A DNA stretch of 15,446 nt, from contig JAUWWP010000028.1 in assembly GCA_030616835.1 (NCBI GenBank), positions 1-15,446 of the forward strand, read 5' to 3'. This document shows positions 1 to 7,031 of the stretch, piece after piece; position 1 is the stretch's first letter; the number at the start of each line of letters is the position of its first letter. Under the pieces are notes generated by a model. That model did no database searches. It was not told where the DNA came from and saw only the letters and a list, made by a program, of their open reading frames with translations. Origin of the DNA: Deltaproteobacteria bacterium. Lineage in GTDB: Bacteria > Desulfobacterota > G020345765. The translations under genes were made by a program, and so were the position numbers.

Positions 1-120
1 AAAATGCAAAATGAAGATTGCAAAGTGAAAATTGTAAAATGAAAAATGACCAAATCCCAATTCAATCATTTGCAATTTGCATTTTGCAATTTACAATTCG
101 CCTTCAGGCGGACCGGATAT
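1..120. repeat. AT-rich short-word repeat with inverted halves
   Basis: The first ~50 bases are built from variants of the words AAAATG, CAAAATGAA and ATTGCAAA. Positions 70-100 carry roughly the reverse complement (TTTGCAATTTGCATTTTGC), so the stretch can fold on itself. No gene is visible. Related word-repeat DNA occurs at 14045-14135, 14345-14430 and the last 20 bases, so this is probably a dispersed intergenic repeat class of the genome. Its function is unknown. Confidence 0.55.
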
Positions 121-130
121 CCGGGATAGG

Positions 131-160
131 GAACTCTTGAATGATTTTTGAGGTAACTTC
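131..160 (+). repeat. 30-bp dispersed repeat, copy 1
   Basis: This matches 10331-10360 at 26 of 30 positions by eye, same orientation, with the core GATTTTTGAGG. It covers the first proposed start codon of the SGNH hydrolase gene (141), which makes the first codons of that gene suspect. The other copy is non-coding and follows the epimerase stop codon. Confidence 0.6.
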
Positions 161-1229
161 TGCAAAGATTAAAGCCGGGGCTATAAATACAATGGTAGCG
201 TTAGTCAGTGTAATAGTCTTCTTTTCTCTGGCCGAGCTGGGACTGCGAGCAGCCGGCTTTCAATTTCACTCCGGGCCAACCTATATGAGGTTTGGCTTTC
301 CTGATCCCAACACACTTTACCAGATTTTTAAGCCTGATCCCGATCTGTTTTGGAGGTTGGTGCCCGGGTTCAACTTCCCCGGAGCAGAGATCGAAGGAGT
401 TAATTCCTTAGGGTTTCGAGGGAGAGAATTCTCGGAGAAAAAAGGGGAGGGCAGCATTCGTCTCGTATGCATGGGGGGTTCAGTGACCTTTGGAGAGAGG
501 GACTCCTATCCTCAAAGCCTCCAGGAACTCCTGGATTCTTTAGTCTCCGGCAGAAGATTTGAGGTGATCAATGCCGGAATTCCTGGCTACAGCTCTTTTC
601 AAGGTCTGAGGCTGTTAAAAACCCGTATCCTGGATCTGGAGCCTGATTTGATTACTGTTCTCTACGGATGGAACGATCATTGGCTGGCCCGGGGATTTTC
701 CGACAAGGAACAGAGACCGGTAGGCAAGAACGTCGCTGAGATCCAGTCATTTCTCGGGCGAGCCCGGATCTACCAGCTCTTAAATAGCATCCATAGTTCA
801 ATTAAGGAAGAGTTATATTTTTATCGACGGTCAGTTGCGGGAGAATCAGATCCGAAATATAGAGTATCTTTGGAGGATTATCGAGAGAATTTAAGGGAAA
901 TTATTGAATTGGCCAGAGAGAACAGGATCAAGATATTTTTGCTTACCGCACCTTCAGGGGCAACTGAGGGGCAGGTTCCTCCGTATCTGCTGGAGATGAA
1001 ATTTATTGCCGAGCCGCAGAAGATTATCCCACTTCATCAGAGCTATAATCAGGTGGTCAGAGAGCTGGCCAGAGAAAAACGGGTTCCTCTGGTTGGTCTG
1101 GCTCGGGTATTTGAGAAAAGAAAAGATGAGGGGCTTTTCGACGATCCGGCAAAGGAGATTATTCATCCCAATAAAAAGGGGTACCAATTGATTGCTCAGG
1201 AGATCTTTGAAGCTATCCGAGGACAGTAG
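141..1229 (+). CDS. membrane-anchored SGNH/GDSL-family hydrolase
   Basis: Probable extracytoplasmic esterase or O-acyl-modifying enzyme of the SGNH hydrolase superfamily, 362 residues. A hydrophobic signal-anchor spans about residues 17-36. The SGNH blocks are visible in order: GGS with the presumed nucleophile Ser114 (block I), NAGIPGYS at 144-151 (block II Gly), YGWND at 175-179 (block III Asn) and IIHPNKKGY at 340-348 with catalytic His342 (block V). The usual DxxH aspartate is Glu339 here, which is odd but chemically conservative. Such proteins often sit in exopolysaccharide clusters and handle acetyl groups on glycans, which fits the sugar genes downstream; the substrate cannot be read from sequence. 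The ATG at 141 lies inside a 30-bp dispersed repeat, so the ATG at 192 (18th codon, just before the anchor) is a realistic alternative start. Confidence 0.85.
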   Translation: MIFEVTSAKIKAGAINTMVALVSVIVFFSLAELGLRAAGFQFHSGPTYMRFGFPDPNTLYQIFKPDPDLFWRLVPGFNFPGAEIEGVNSLGFRGREFSEKKGEGSIRLVCMGGSVTFGERDSYPQSLQELLDSLVSGRRFEVINAGIPGYSSFQGLRLLKTRILDLEPDLITVLYGWNDHWLARGFSDKEQRPVGKNVAEIQSFLGRARIYQLLNSIHSSIKEELYFYRRSVAGESDPKYRVSLEDYRENLREIIELARENRIKIFLLTAPSGATEGQVPPYLLEMKFIAEPQKIIPLHQSYNQVVRELAREKRVPLVGLARVFEKRKDEGLFDDPAKEIIHPNKKGYQLIAQEIFEAIRGQ

Positions 1230-1230
1230 G

Positions 1231-1329
1231 ATGAATATCCTGCTGATGTCTCTCAGAAAAATTTTGATACCAATTGATAAAGAGCTTAAAAAAAACCCGG
1301 AGTTCAGTGTTACCCAGGTGGTCAGCTAA
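1231..1329 (+). pseudogene. 32-codon ORF, possible gene fragment
   Basis: An ATG sits one base after the SGNH stop codon and opens a 32-codon frame beginning MNILLMSLRK and ending at TAA 1327-1329. A GAGGACAG stretch just upstream could serve as a ribosome site, so translational coupling is plausible. The N-terminus resembles the first strand of a GT-B glycosyltransferase (hydrophobic start after MN), but it is too short to assign. It may be the 5' remnant of a gene cut by rearrangement, since an AT-rich operon with its own promoter begins directly after it. It could also be a chance frame. Confidence 0.3.
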
Positions 1330-1338
1330 CATGACAAA

Positions 1339-1367
1339 TTGACATAAAGCTTAGCGCAATGTATAAT
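1339..1367 (+). promoter_or_regulatory. consensus sigma-70 promoter
   Basis: TTGACA at 1339-1344 and TATAAT at 1362-1367 are separated by exactly 17 bases, a perfect match to the housekeeping sigma-70 consensus. Transcription would start near 1374, leaving a leader of about 40 bases before the acyltransferase start at 1413. It would drive the sugar operon 1413-4694. No operator or attenuator is evident. Confidence 0.75.
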
Positions 1368-1412
1368 CTTTACCACTGAGAGAACAAAAAAGGTGATTTA
1401 GAGGTAGTGAAT

Positions 1413-1940
1413 ATGGAATTTAAAAAAATAGGTGAAAATGTGAAAATATATCCTCTCGCAAAAATTTTGAATCCGGAGGTAATTGCGATTGGTAAAAATG
1501 TAATTATCGATGATTTTGTTCTTTTAATGGGCGGAAAGGAAACCCAAATTGGCAATTATGTCCATATTGCATCTTTTTGCAATATTACTGGAGGAGGTAA
1601 GTTTATTATGGAAGATTTTTCTGGATTATCTTCTGGTTGTAGAATTTTTACTGGGACTGAAGACTTTTCCGGATCGTCTTTAACGAATCCAACAATACCG
1701 CCCGAATTTAGAAATGTAATTAGATCATTTGTTGTAATTAAAAAGCATTCTATTTTAGGAGCTAATGTAGTAGTCTTGCCGGGAGTAACTATTGGAGAGG
1801 GTTCAGCCATTGGAGCAAACTCGCTTGTTACGAAGGATTGCGAGCCATGGATGATCTATGTAGGTTCGCCTGCGAAGCTGCTCCGGCCTCGCCCACGAAA
1901 GAGAATCTTGGAACTCGAGGCGCAGTTGGGCAGAGATTAA
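1413..1940 (+). CDS. hexapeptide-repeat (LbH) acyltransferase
   Basis: Probable CoA-dependent O- or N-acetyltransferase of the left-handed beta-helix family, 175 residues. Imperfect hexapeptide repeats (I/V-G-x-x-x-x) run through the protein, for example around IGKNVIIDD, IGNYVHIA and LGANVVVLPGVTIGEGSAIGANS. The C-terminus has the family signature PWMIYVGSPAKLLRPR. Such enzymes act as trimers on sugars or nucleotide sugars. With a DegT aminotransferase directly downstream, the likely job is N-acetylating an amino sugar or O-acetylating a glycan. I chose ATG 1413 because GAGGTA at 1401-1406 is well spaced from it; a GTG at 1407 is in frame but too close. The last ~100 bases are much richer in GC than the rest of the gene. 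Confidence 0.85.
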   Translation: MEFKKIGENVKIYPLAKILNPEVIAIGKNVIIDDFVLLMGGKETQIGNYVHIASFCNITGGGKFIMEDFSGLSSGCRIFTGTEDFSGSSLTNPTIPPEFRNVIRSFVVIKKHSILGANVVVLPGVTIGEGSAIGANSLVTKDCEPWMIYVGSPAKLLRPRPRKRILELEAQLGRD

Positions 1941-1942
1941 AA

Positions 1943-3124
1943 ATGAAAATCCCCATAGCTAAGCCTTTGTTTGACGAGAGTGAGGAACAGGCGATTCTCG
2001 AACCTCTCAGGAGTGGGTGGGTAATGCAGGGACCCAGGGTTCAAGAGTTCGAAAATATAGTAAGTAATTATACAAGAGCTAAATATGCTAAATCGACAAG
2101 CTCGGGAACTGCGGCGCTGCACCTATCTTTGTTAGCCTGTGGTATTAATCCGGGAGATGAAGTGATTGTATCTCCTTTTACTTGTGTTGCTACGGTAAAT
2201 CCTATCGAGTATATCGGAGCTAAGCCGGTATTCGTGGACATTAATCCTGAGACTTTTAACATTGATGTTTCTAAAATAGAGGAGTCAATTACAGAAAATA
2301 CAAAAGCCATTATCCCCGTTCATATGTTTGGTCTTTGTGCAGATATGAACCCCATTCTGAAGTTAGCAAAGAAATATAAATTAAGAGTTATTGAAGATGC
2401 CGTTCTTGCACTTGGAGCCTTTTACAAAGGGAGACACGCAGGATCTCTTGGCGATGCTGGTTGCTTTAGCTTTCATCCCAGAAAGATGATCACAACTGGT
2501 GAAGGAGGCATGGTCATCACAAATAATGAAGAGATTGCCCACAACATAGAGATTATGAGAAATTATGGTGCCTCAATCTCTGCTTTGCAACGGCATCAAA
2601 GGAAATTTTATGTCCTTCCAGAATACAATGTATTAGGATATAACTATAAGATGACTGATCTCCAGGCCAGTATCGGTGTTAAACAAATGGAAAAACTGGG
2701 ATTTATTCTTAAAAAAAGAAAGCAGTTGGCGAAGATATACGATCAAGAATTAAAAGATTTGGAGTGGTTAACTATACCTAAGGTACCTAAAGGTTATGCC
2801 CATGCCTATAATTCCTATGTTTGCCTGTTCATTCCCATTAAATTGGCAAGAGACAGAATTAATCTGGATCAGCTGCAGTCTATGCACCGAAAGCGTAACG
2901 AATTTATGAGAAAACTAGAGGAAAAGGGGATCGCAACTGTCCCCGGAGCTCAAGCTGTGCATACAGTAGGGTATTATAAAAGTAAGTACCGTTTGAGGGA
3001 AAGTGAATTCCCGGCTTCACTAATGGCCTGTAAATTAAGCATTACCCTGCCATTATATCCTCAAATGAACCACGAAGAGCAATATTATGTGATCAGTTGC
3101 ATAAAACATTTTAAAAAAATGTAG
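1943..3124 (+). CDS. DegT/DnrJ/EryC1/StrS-family sugar aminotransferase
   Basis: PLP-dependent nucleotide-sugar aminotransferase, 393 residues, the usual family length. It would convert a keto-sugar nucleotide to an amino sugar in the cytoplasm using an amino-acid donor. Visible features: the N-terminal substrate segment (GWVMQGPRVQEFE, 25-37), SSGTAALHLSL at 53-63 (phosphate-binding region), GDEVIVSPFT at 71-80, EDAVLALGA at 151-159 with PLP-contacting Asp152, and FSFHPRKMITTGEGGM with Schiff-base Lys181. The often-seen Gln after EDAA is Leu155 here. The frame is open upstream to 1838, but that part overlaps the acyltransferase; ATG 1943, two bases after the acyltransferase stop, gives the normal family N-terminus MKIPIAKP. 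The ribosome site is weak, which fits translational coupling. Confidence 0.9.
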   Translation: MKIPIAKPLFDESEEQAILEPLRSGWVMQGPRVQEFENIVSNYTRAKYAKSTSSGTAALHLSLLACGINPGDEVIVSPFTCVATVNPIEYIGAKPVFVDINPETFNIDVSKIEESITENTKAIIPVHMFGLCADMNPILKLAKKYKLRVIEDAVLALGAFYKGRHAGSLGDAGCFSFHPRKMITTGEGGMVITNNEEIAHNIEIMRNYGASISALQRHQRKFYVLPEYNVLGYNYKMTDLQASIGVKQMEKLGFILKKRKQLAKIYDQELKDLEWLTIPKVPKGYAHAYNSYVCLFIPIKLARDRINLDQLQSMHRKRNEFMRKLEEKGIATVPGAQAVHTVGYYKSKYRLRESEFPASLMACKLSITLPLYPQMNHEEQYYVISCIKHFKKM

Positions 3125-3147
3125 ATATAACAAAAGGGGAACTTGAA

Positions 3148-4521
3148 TTGAATAGGAGAATAATCATATTAGGAGCGGGCATCACTGGATTGTCGGTAGC
3201 ATATAAATTGGCAGAAAAAGGAAAGAAGGTAGTAGTGTTAGAAAGGGAACCATGCATAGGAGGACTGGCGGGACATATTGAAAGAAACGGATGTTTTATT
3301 GATTATGGTCCCCATACTTTTTTTCTCGATGAGGAGATGCAAGAAGAATTCTATCGGATAATCGATAGGAAAGAAGTAAATACTTTTAAAGCAAACGCTT
3401 TGATTAAATATGATGATCAATACTATTCCTATCCCTTAGATGCTATTGATATTTTGATTAAGTCAAGTCCATTTGTGTTGTTTAAATTTTTATTAGATTA
3501 TATTTTGGCAAAGGCCAAAATGATAACCAAACGACCTATTGATGACTCAGCGGAATCCTGGATTATTAATAGATTTGGTAAGGCTTTGTATAAAATGTAT
3601 TTTGAAAAATATACCGAGAAAGTATGGGGACTCCATCCAAAGTATATTGCTGCAAGTTTTGTAGAGGAAGGAATTCCACTTTTAAATCTTCGCAAAACTT
3701 TTAAAACCAGTATTGTAGAAGCTACCAAACGATTATTAAAAAAAGAGGATACAACAAAGTTCCCATATATTTTTTTAGGGCATTATCCTAAAAAGGGGCC
3801 AATGGCTTATTTTAATAAATTAGCCAATGAGATCCACAGTAAAAATGGCTTAATTTACTTAAGTTCACAGGTGAGGAGTATACACATTGATGGCCATAAG
3901 GTAGTGAAAATATCCTTTGAAAAGGATGCGGATATTAAGACAGTAGAATCTGATTTCGTAGTTTCAACTATTCCAATCAATGATTTAGTGAAACTGATTA
4001 TTCCAAGAGTTGACTCCAAAATCCTCAATGCCAGTAATTCATTAAAATTCAGAGCCGTAATTTTTGTGGATCTGATCGTTAAGAAACAAGATGTCTTAGA
4101 AGCACGCATGATTTATGTTAGAAACAAAACTTTTAATAGGATTACAGAGATGAATAAATTCAGCAAAGACCTTTTCCCTGAAGGTTTAACCGGTTTGTGC
4201 ACGGAAATTGCATGTGATAAGGATCAAGAAATCTGGAATGCTGATGAGAAGGAGCTTTGTAACAGAGTGATCAAGGAATTAGAAGAGGAAGGGATCATTA
4301 CCAAAGATGATGTTGTAGATGCATTTGTCACTCGAAAAGAGAATGGCTACCCGGTTGCGGATTTGCACTACGAAAGAAATAGAAAGTTATTGTATGATTA
4401 TATCGGAAGTATTGAAAATCTTTTTATAACCGGTCGGCAGGGTTTATTCAGATATCTCCATATGGATCAGTGTATGAAAATGGGAATGAAGGTTGCGAAA
4501 GATATTATAACAAATATTTAA
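3148..4521 (+). CDS. FAD-dependent oxidoreductase (protoporphyrinogen oxidase/UGM-like)
   Basis: Flavoprotein of the amine oxidase/NAD(P)-binding Rossmann superfamily, 457 residues. The N-terminus has the dinucleotide fold GAGITG (9-14), Glu32 at the end of strand 2 for the ribose hydroxyls, and the second FAD motif GGLAGH (38-43). The C-terminus has an FAD-binding segment around GRQGLFRYLHMDQCMKMG, typical of the protoporphyrinogen-oxidase-like proteins found in polysaccharide clusters. Inside a sugar operon, a redox or mutase role on a nucleotide or lipid-linked sugar is likelier than haem synthesis; the substrate is unknown. The start is TTG 3148, supported by AAGGGGA at 3134-3140 seven bases upstream and by the Rossmann strand beginning at once after it. 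It follows the aminotransferase by 23 bases. Confidence 0.82.
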   Translation: MNRRIIILGAGITGLSVAYKLAEKGKKVVVLEREPCIGGLAGHIERNGCFIDYGPHTFFLDEEMQEEFYRIIDRKEVNTFKANALIKYDDQYYSYPLDAIDILIKSSPFVLFKFLLDYILAKAKMITKRPIDDSAESWIINRFGKALYKMYFEKYTEKVWGLHPKYIAASFVEEGIPLLNLRKTFKTSIVEATKRLLKKEDTTKFPYIFLGHYPKKGPMAYFNKLANEIHSKNGLIYLSSQVRSIHIDGHKVVKISFEKDADIKTVESDFVVSTIPINDLVKLIIPRVDSKILNASNSLKFRAVIFVDLIVKKQDVLEARMIYVRNKTFNRITEMNKFSKDLFPEGLTGLCTEIACDKDQEIWNADEKELCNRVIKELEEEGIITKDDVVDAFVTRKENGYPVADLHYERNRKLLYDYIGSIENLFITGRQGLFRYLHMDQCMKMGMKVAKDIITNI

Positions 4522-4535
4522 CACCCCGGGAAGAA

Positions 4536-4694
4536 ATGAACAGGCTTTATTTATTAAAAGAGTTTTATCTTTTTATGCGGGAGAGAAAAAAGTGGTGGCT
4601 GGCTCCAATTTTTCTGGTTCTGCTTCTGCTGAGTTTCTTTATCATCCTTACTGAGGGCTCAGCACTGATGCCCTTCATCTATGCTGTCTTTTAG
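4536..4694 (+). CDS. DUF5989 small membrane protein
   Basis: A 52-residue protein with a basic N-terminal part ending in RERKKWW (about 15-21), one hydrophobic helix (about 24-40, rich in Leu, Phe and Ile) and a short tail, LTEGSALMPFIYAVF. This layout and wording match the DUF5989 family, one-helix proteins usually found beside SxtJ-like membrane proteins and carbamoyltransferases in surface-sugar clusters; their function is unknown. The ATG at 4536 follows the oxidoreductase stop by 14 bases, with GGGAAG just upstream. A longer in-frame start at 4470 would overlap the oxidoreductase and is less likely. No SxtJ or carbamoyltransferase gene is in the window, so the usual set is incomplete or split here. 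Confidence 0.75.
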   Translation: MNRLYLLKEFYLFMRERKKWWLAPIFLVLLLLSFFIILTEGSALMPFIYAVF

Positions 4695-4701
4695 CATATA
4701 C

Positions 4702-4930
4702 TTCAGGGAATAGCAGGGTGTAGCCCTGTCCGCCATAGTCCCGATGTCCATCGGGACGACGGCGGAAGGGAGTAGCATCCGGCTTCGCCAAGCCTACTCC
4801 GACGAAGTCGCTACGAAGGCCGGGGGCTTCGTCGGACAGGGGGAATAGAAGGGACTTGAGTCCTTCCATCCTTCGCAGTAGTTCTACTACGGAGAACGGA
4901 CAAATCCTTGAATCCAATCTGTTGACATTT
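4702..4930 (+). repeat. complex hairpin-rich intergenic repeat, long copy
   Basis: Positions 4702-4777 match 13710-13785 with three mismatches over 76 bp in the same orientation. The core is a stem-loop GTCCCGATG-TC-CATCGGGAC (4738-4757) inside a TCCGCC/GGCGGA outer stem. Similarity resumes at GGGACTTGA (4851) and again at TTGACATTT (4922-4930). Between those, this copy carries two extra segments, about 4777-4846 and 4871-4917. The first contains a perfect 10-bp stem, TCCGACGAAG paired with CTTCGTCGGA. There is no credible gene in this gap. It looks like a mobile or recombinogenic repeat that has itself received insertions. Confidence 0.75.
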
Positions 4931-4936
4931 AGATTC

Positions 4937-4967
4937 AGCCTTCGTAGCCACTACGGCGAAGTAGGCT
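4937..4967 (+). repeat. imperfect palindrome
   Basis: This 31-base stretch starts AGCCT and ends AGGCT and contains TTCG...CGAA and GTAG...CTAC sub-palindromes, so it can form an imperfect hairpin. It lies between the complex repeat and the TMTC-like gene start at 4995, and could belong to the same repeat family or affect translation of the next gene. Confidence 0.45.
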
Positions 4968-4994
4968 TTAATTGTTTACCCACAACAGTTCGTG

Positions 4995-7031
4995 ATGAGC
5001 CAAAATAGGAGTATAAGGATCTTGAAACTTTTTTCGGAAGCCAATCGAAAATACCATTTGGCTTCGATTGGCATATTTATCCTGCTCTCTTACTATCTCC
5101 ATTTCTATAATAGTATAAGAAATACATTTCTTTATGATGATATTAATTTAATAGTTCTAAATCCTTTAATTAAGGATTGGAGAAATTTCTTTGAGCTGTT
5201 TACAATTGGTAGACCAGTTAGGGCTATAACCTTTATGATCGATTGGCAGATCTGGGGTCAAAATCCCTTTGGCTTCTACCTGACGAACACCCTGCTTCAC
5301 ATTTTGGCTACGATTCTCCTATATTTTTTTATCAATATCCATTTTCATAATCGAAGACTTGCTTTCATGGTGGGGCTTCTCTTTATTACTCATCCCATCC
5401 AGACCGAGGCAGTGGTAGGGTTTTCCCATCGGAAAGAGATGCTGGCAATGATCTTTTTGGTTTTGGGCTTTATCCTTTATTTGAAGAAAGACCGTTCTCT
5501 TGGGTTTTATTTGGCTTCGCTCTTCGCTTACATGCTCGGTCTGCTTTCCAAACAGGTGGTGGTGATTCTCCCTTTACTGCTGGCCCTGTCCGATTATTAT
5601 TTTTCTCCGGTAGAGCCCATTAAGAAACTCAAGGAAAATCTCCGATATTATCTTCCTTATCTAATAGTTCCCCTTTTAGGAATTATTCTTCGATATGGTG
5701 ACTTCCAACCTTTCACCTATTTTGGTCTTAAAGACTTTATGGGAAAGAGTTATCCCCTTCTTCTGGGGACAATGTCCCGGGCAGTAATTAAGTATATTCA
5801 ACTGCTGCTTTTTCCCTTTAACTTATCTATTGACTATTACTTCCCTTTCTCCACTTCTCTTCTGGAGGGAAAGGTAATTCTTTCGGTTCTGGCAATAGCT
5901 TTTCTTCTACTCCTCACTGTTAAGACTTATCGCAACTACCGGATTTTCTCCTTCGGGCTGGCCTGGCTTCTGGTTAACCTTGTCCCGGTTTTAAACATCA
6001 TTCCGGCCAACTATATCCTTGCCGATCGCTATCTTTATATTCCCTCGGCCGGTTTTTGCCTGATAATTGCAGGTTTGTTTGAATATTTTTACCACAGCAA
6101 GGCTAAAATTTCTTCAGATAAGTTTAAGAGATTTCTGCCCTGGTTTTTATTGGTAGCGATCCTGACTTACAATTTTGGATTACTCGGAATACCCAGATCC
6201 GATCTAACCAGCATATTAGATAGTTTAAATGTTCCTCTGCAAGCCAGGAATGTGTTTTTGTCACTGTTTATCTTGAAAATAATCATCCTTTCATTAATTC
6301 TGGCCCCTTTCTTCTGGTTTTTGTTTAAGAGGATTTCCGGTGAACCTCGCCGACAGATTGTCATTTTTTTGCTAATTATAGTAGTATCATCTTACTCATT
6401 TTTGACCATAAAGAGAAATAGAGATTGGAGGAATGGATATACCCTCTGGACAAGGACAATTGCCCAGAACCCCCGATCCATTACCGCTCACCACAATTTG
6501 GGATTTTACTATTACCGGAACAAACAGTATGATCAGGCTATAGTTGAATTTCGTAAAGCCATCGAGTTAGGTGCAGGATATAGTGCCGAAGTTTATTTCA
6601 ATCTGGGAAATATTTATGTTAGAAAGGATCAGTATAATGAGGCAGCCAGAGAATACCAAAAGGCCCTGGAGATTAACCCCAGATTCGGAGAGTGCTATCT
6701 TAACCTGGGAAATATTTATACACTCAAAGGAATGATTGATAAGGCAATAGATAATTATAAAAAGGCGATTGAAATATCTCCGGGCTATGCCCGGGCCCAC
6801 TATAATCTGGCAGGACTATATGAGAAGAAGGGGTTATTAGCTGAAGCTATAAAAGAATGCCAAAAGGCAGTAGAATTAGCTCCCTGGTTGGATAAGGCTC
6901 ATTTTCAGTTGGGCAATCTCTACTATAACAAGGGTTTGTACTCCGATGCCAAGGAAGAGTATCGTCGGGCAGCAGAACTAAATCCTCATTACTTACCGAT
7001 CTATCAGAGTTTGATGAGAAATTATAAATGA
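4995..7031 (+). CDS. TMTC-like membrane glycosyltransferase with C-terminal TPR repeats
   Basis: Polytopic GT-C type protein of 678 residues resembling the TMTC O-mannosyltransferase family. A first helix at about 22-38 is followed by the acidic DD pair (48-49, in FLYDDINLIVLN), the extracytoplasmic catalytic-loop signature of GT-C enzymes. Next come THPIQTEAV (about 132-140), many membrane helices to about residue 470, and the TMTC signature ADRYLYIPSAGF (about 343-354). The linker NRDWRNGYTLW leads into five TPR units from about 497 to 665, each ending in a KAIELxP-like helix. A likely role is transfer of a sugar from a polyprenyl-phosphate donor to protein or glycan outside the cytoplasm, with the TPRs binding a partner; acceptor and sugar are unknown. 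ATG 4995 is preferred to GTG 4992; no strong ribosome site is visible. It overlaps the next gene by ATGA. Confidence 0.82.
   Translation: MSQNRSIRILKLFSEANRKYHLASIGIFILLSYYLHFYNSIRNTFLYDDINLIVLNPLIKDWRNFFELFTIGRPVRAITFMIDWQIWGQNPFGFYLTNTLLHILATILLYFFINIHFHNRRLAFMVGLLFITHPIQTEAVVGFSHRKEMLAMIFLVLGFILYLKKDRSLGFYLASLFAYMLGLLSKQVVVILPLLLALSDYYFSPVEPIKKLKENLRYYLPYLIVPLLGIILRYGDFQPFTYFGLKDFMGKSYPLLLGTMSRAVIKYIQLLLFPFNLSIDYYFPFSTSLLEGKVILSVLAIAFLLLLTVKTYRNYRIFSFGLAWLLVNLVPVLNIIPANYILADRYLYIPSAGFCLIIAGLFEYFYHSKAKISSDKFKRFLPWFLLVAILTYNFGLLGIPRSDLTSILDSLNVPLQARNVFLSLFILKIIILSLILAPFFWFLFKRISGEPRRQIVIFLLIIVVSSYSFLTIKRNRDWRNGYTLWTRTIAQNPRSITAHHNLGFYYYRNKQYDQAIVEFRKAIELGAGYSAEVYFNLGNIYVRKDQYNEAAREYQKALEINPRFGECYLNLGNIYTLKGMIDKAIDNYKKAIEISPGYARAHYNLAGLYEKKGLLAEAIKECQKAVELAPWLDKAHFQLGNLYYNKGLYSDAKEEYRRAAELNPHYLPIYQSLMRNYK

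Noticed and set aside
1838..1942. Upstream 35-codon extension of the aminotransferase
   Set aside because: It lies inside the acyltransferase gene in another frame, and the family N-terminus begins at ATG 1943.
4470..4535. N-terminal extension of the DUF5989 protein
   Set aside because: It overlaps the end of the oxidoreductase, and the family's typical length fits the ATG at 4536.
4675..4917. 80-codon minus-strand frame through the complex repeat
   Set aside because: It arises from the hairpin-rich repeat; its protein shows no family pattern and the short copy at 13710 does not keep the frame.
4922..4950. Promoter at TTGACA in the complex repeat
   Set aside because: No acceptable -10 box lies 16-18 bases downstream in either copy (4922 or 13813).
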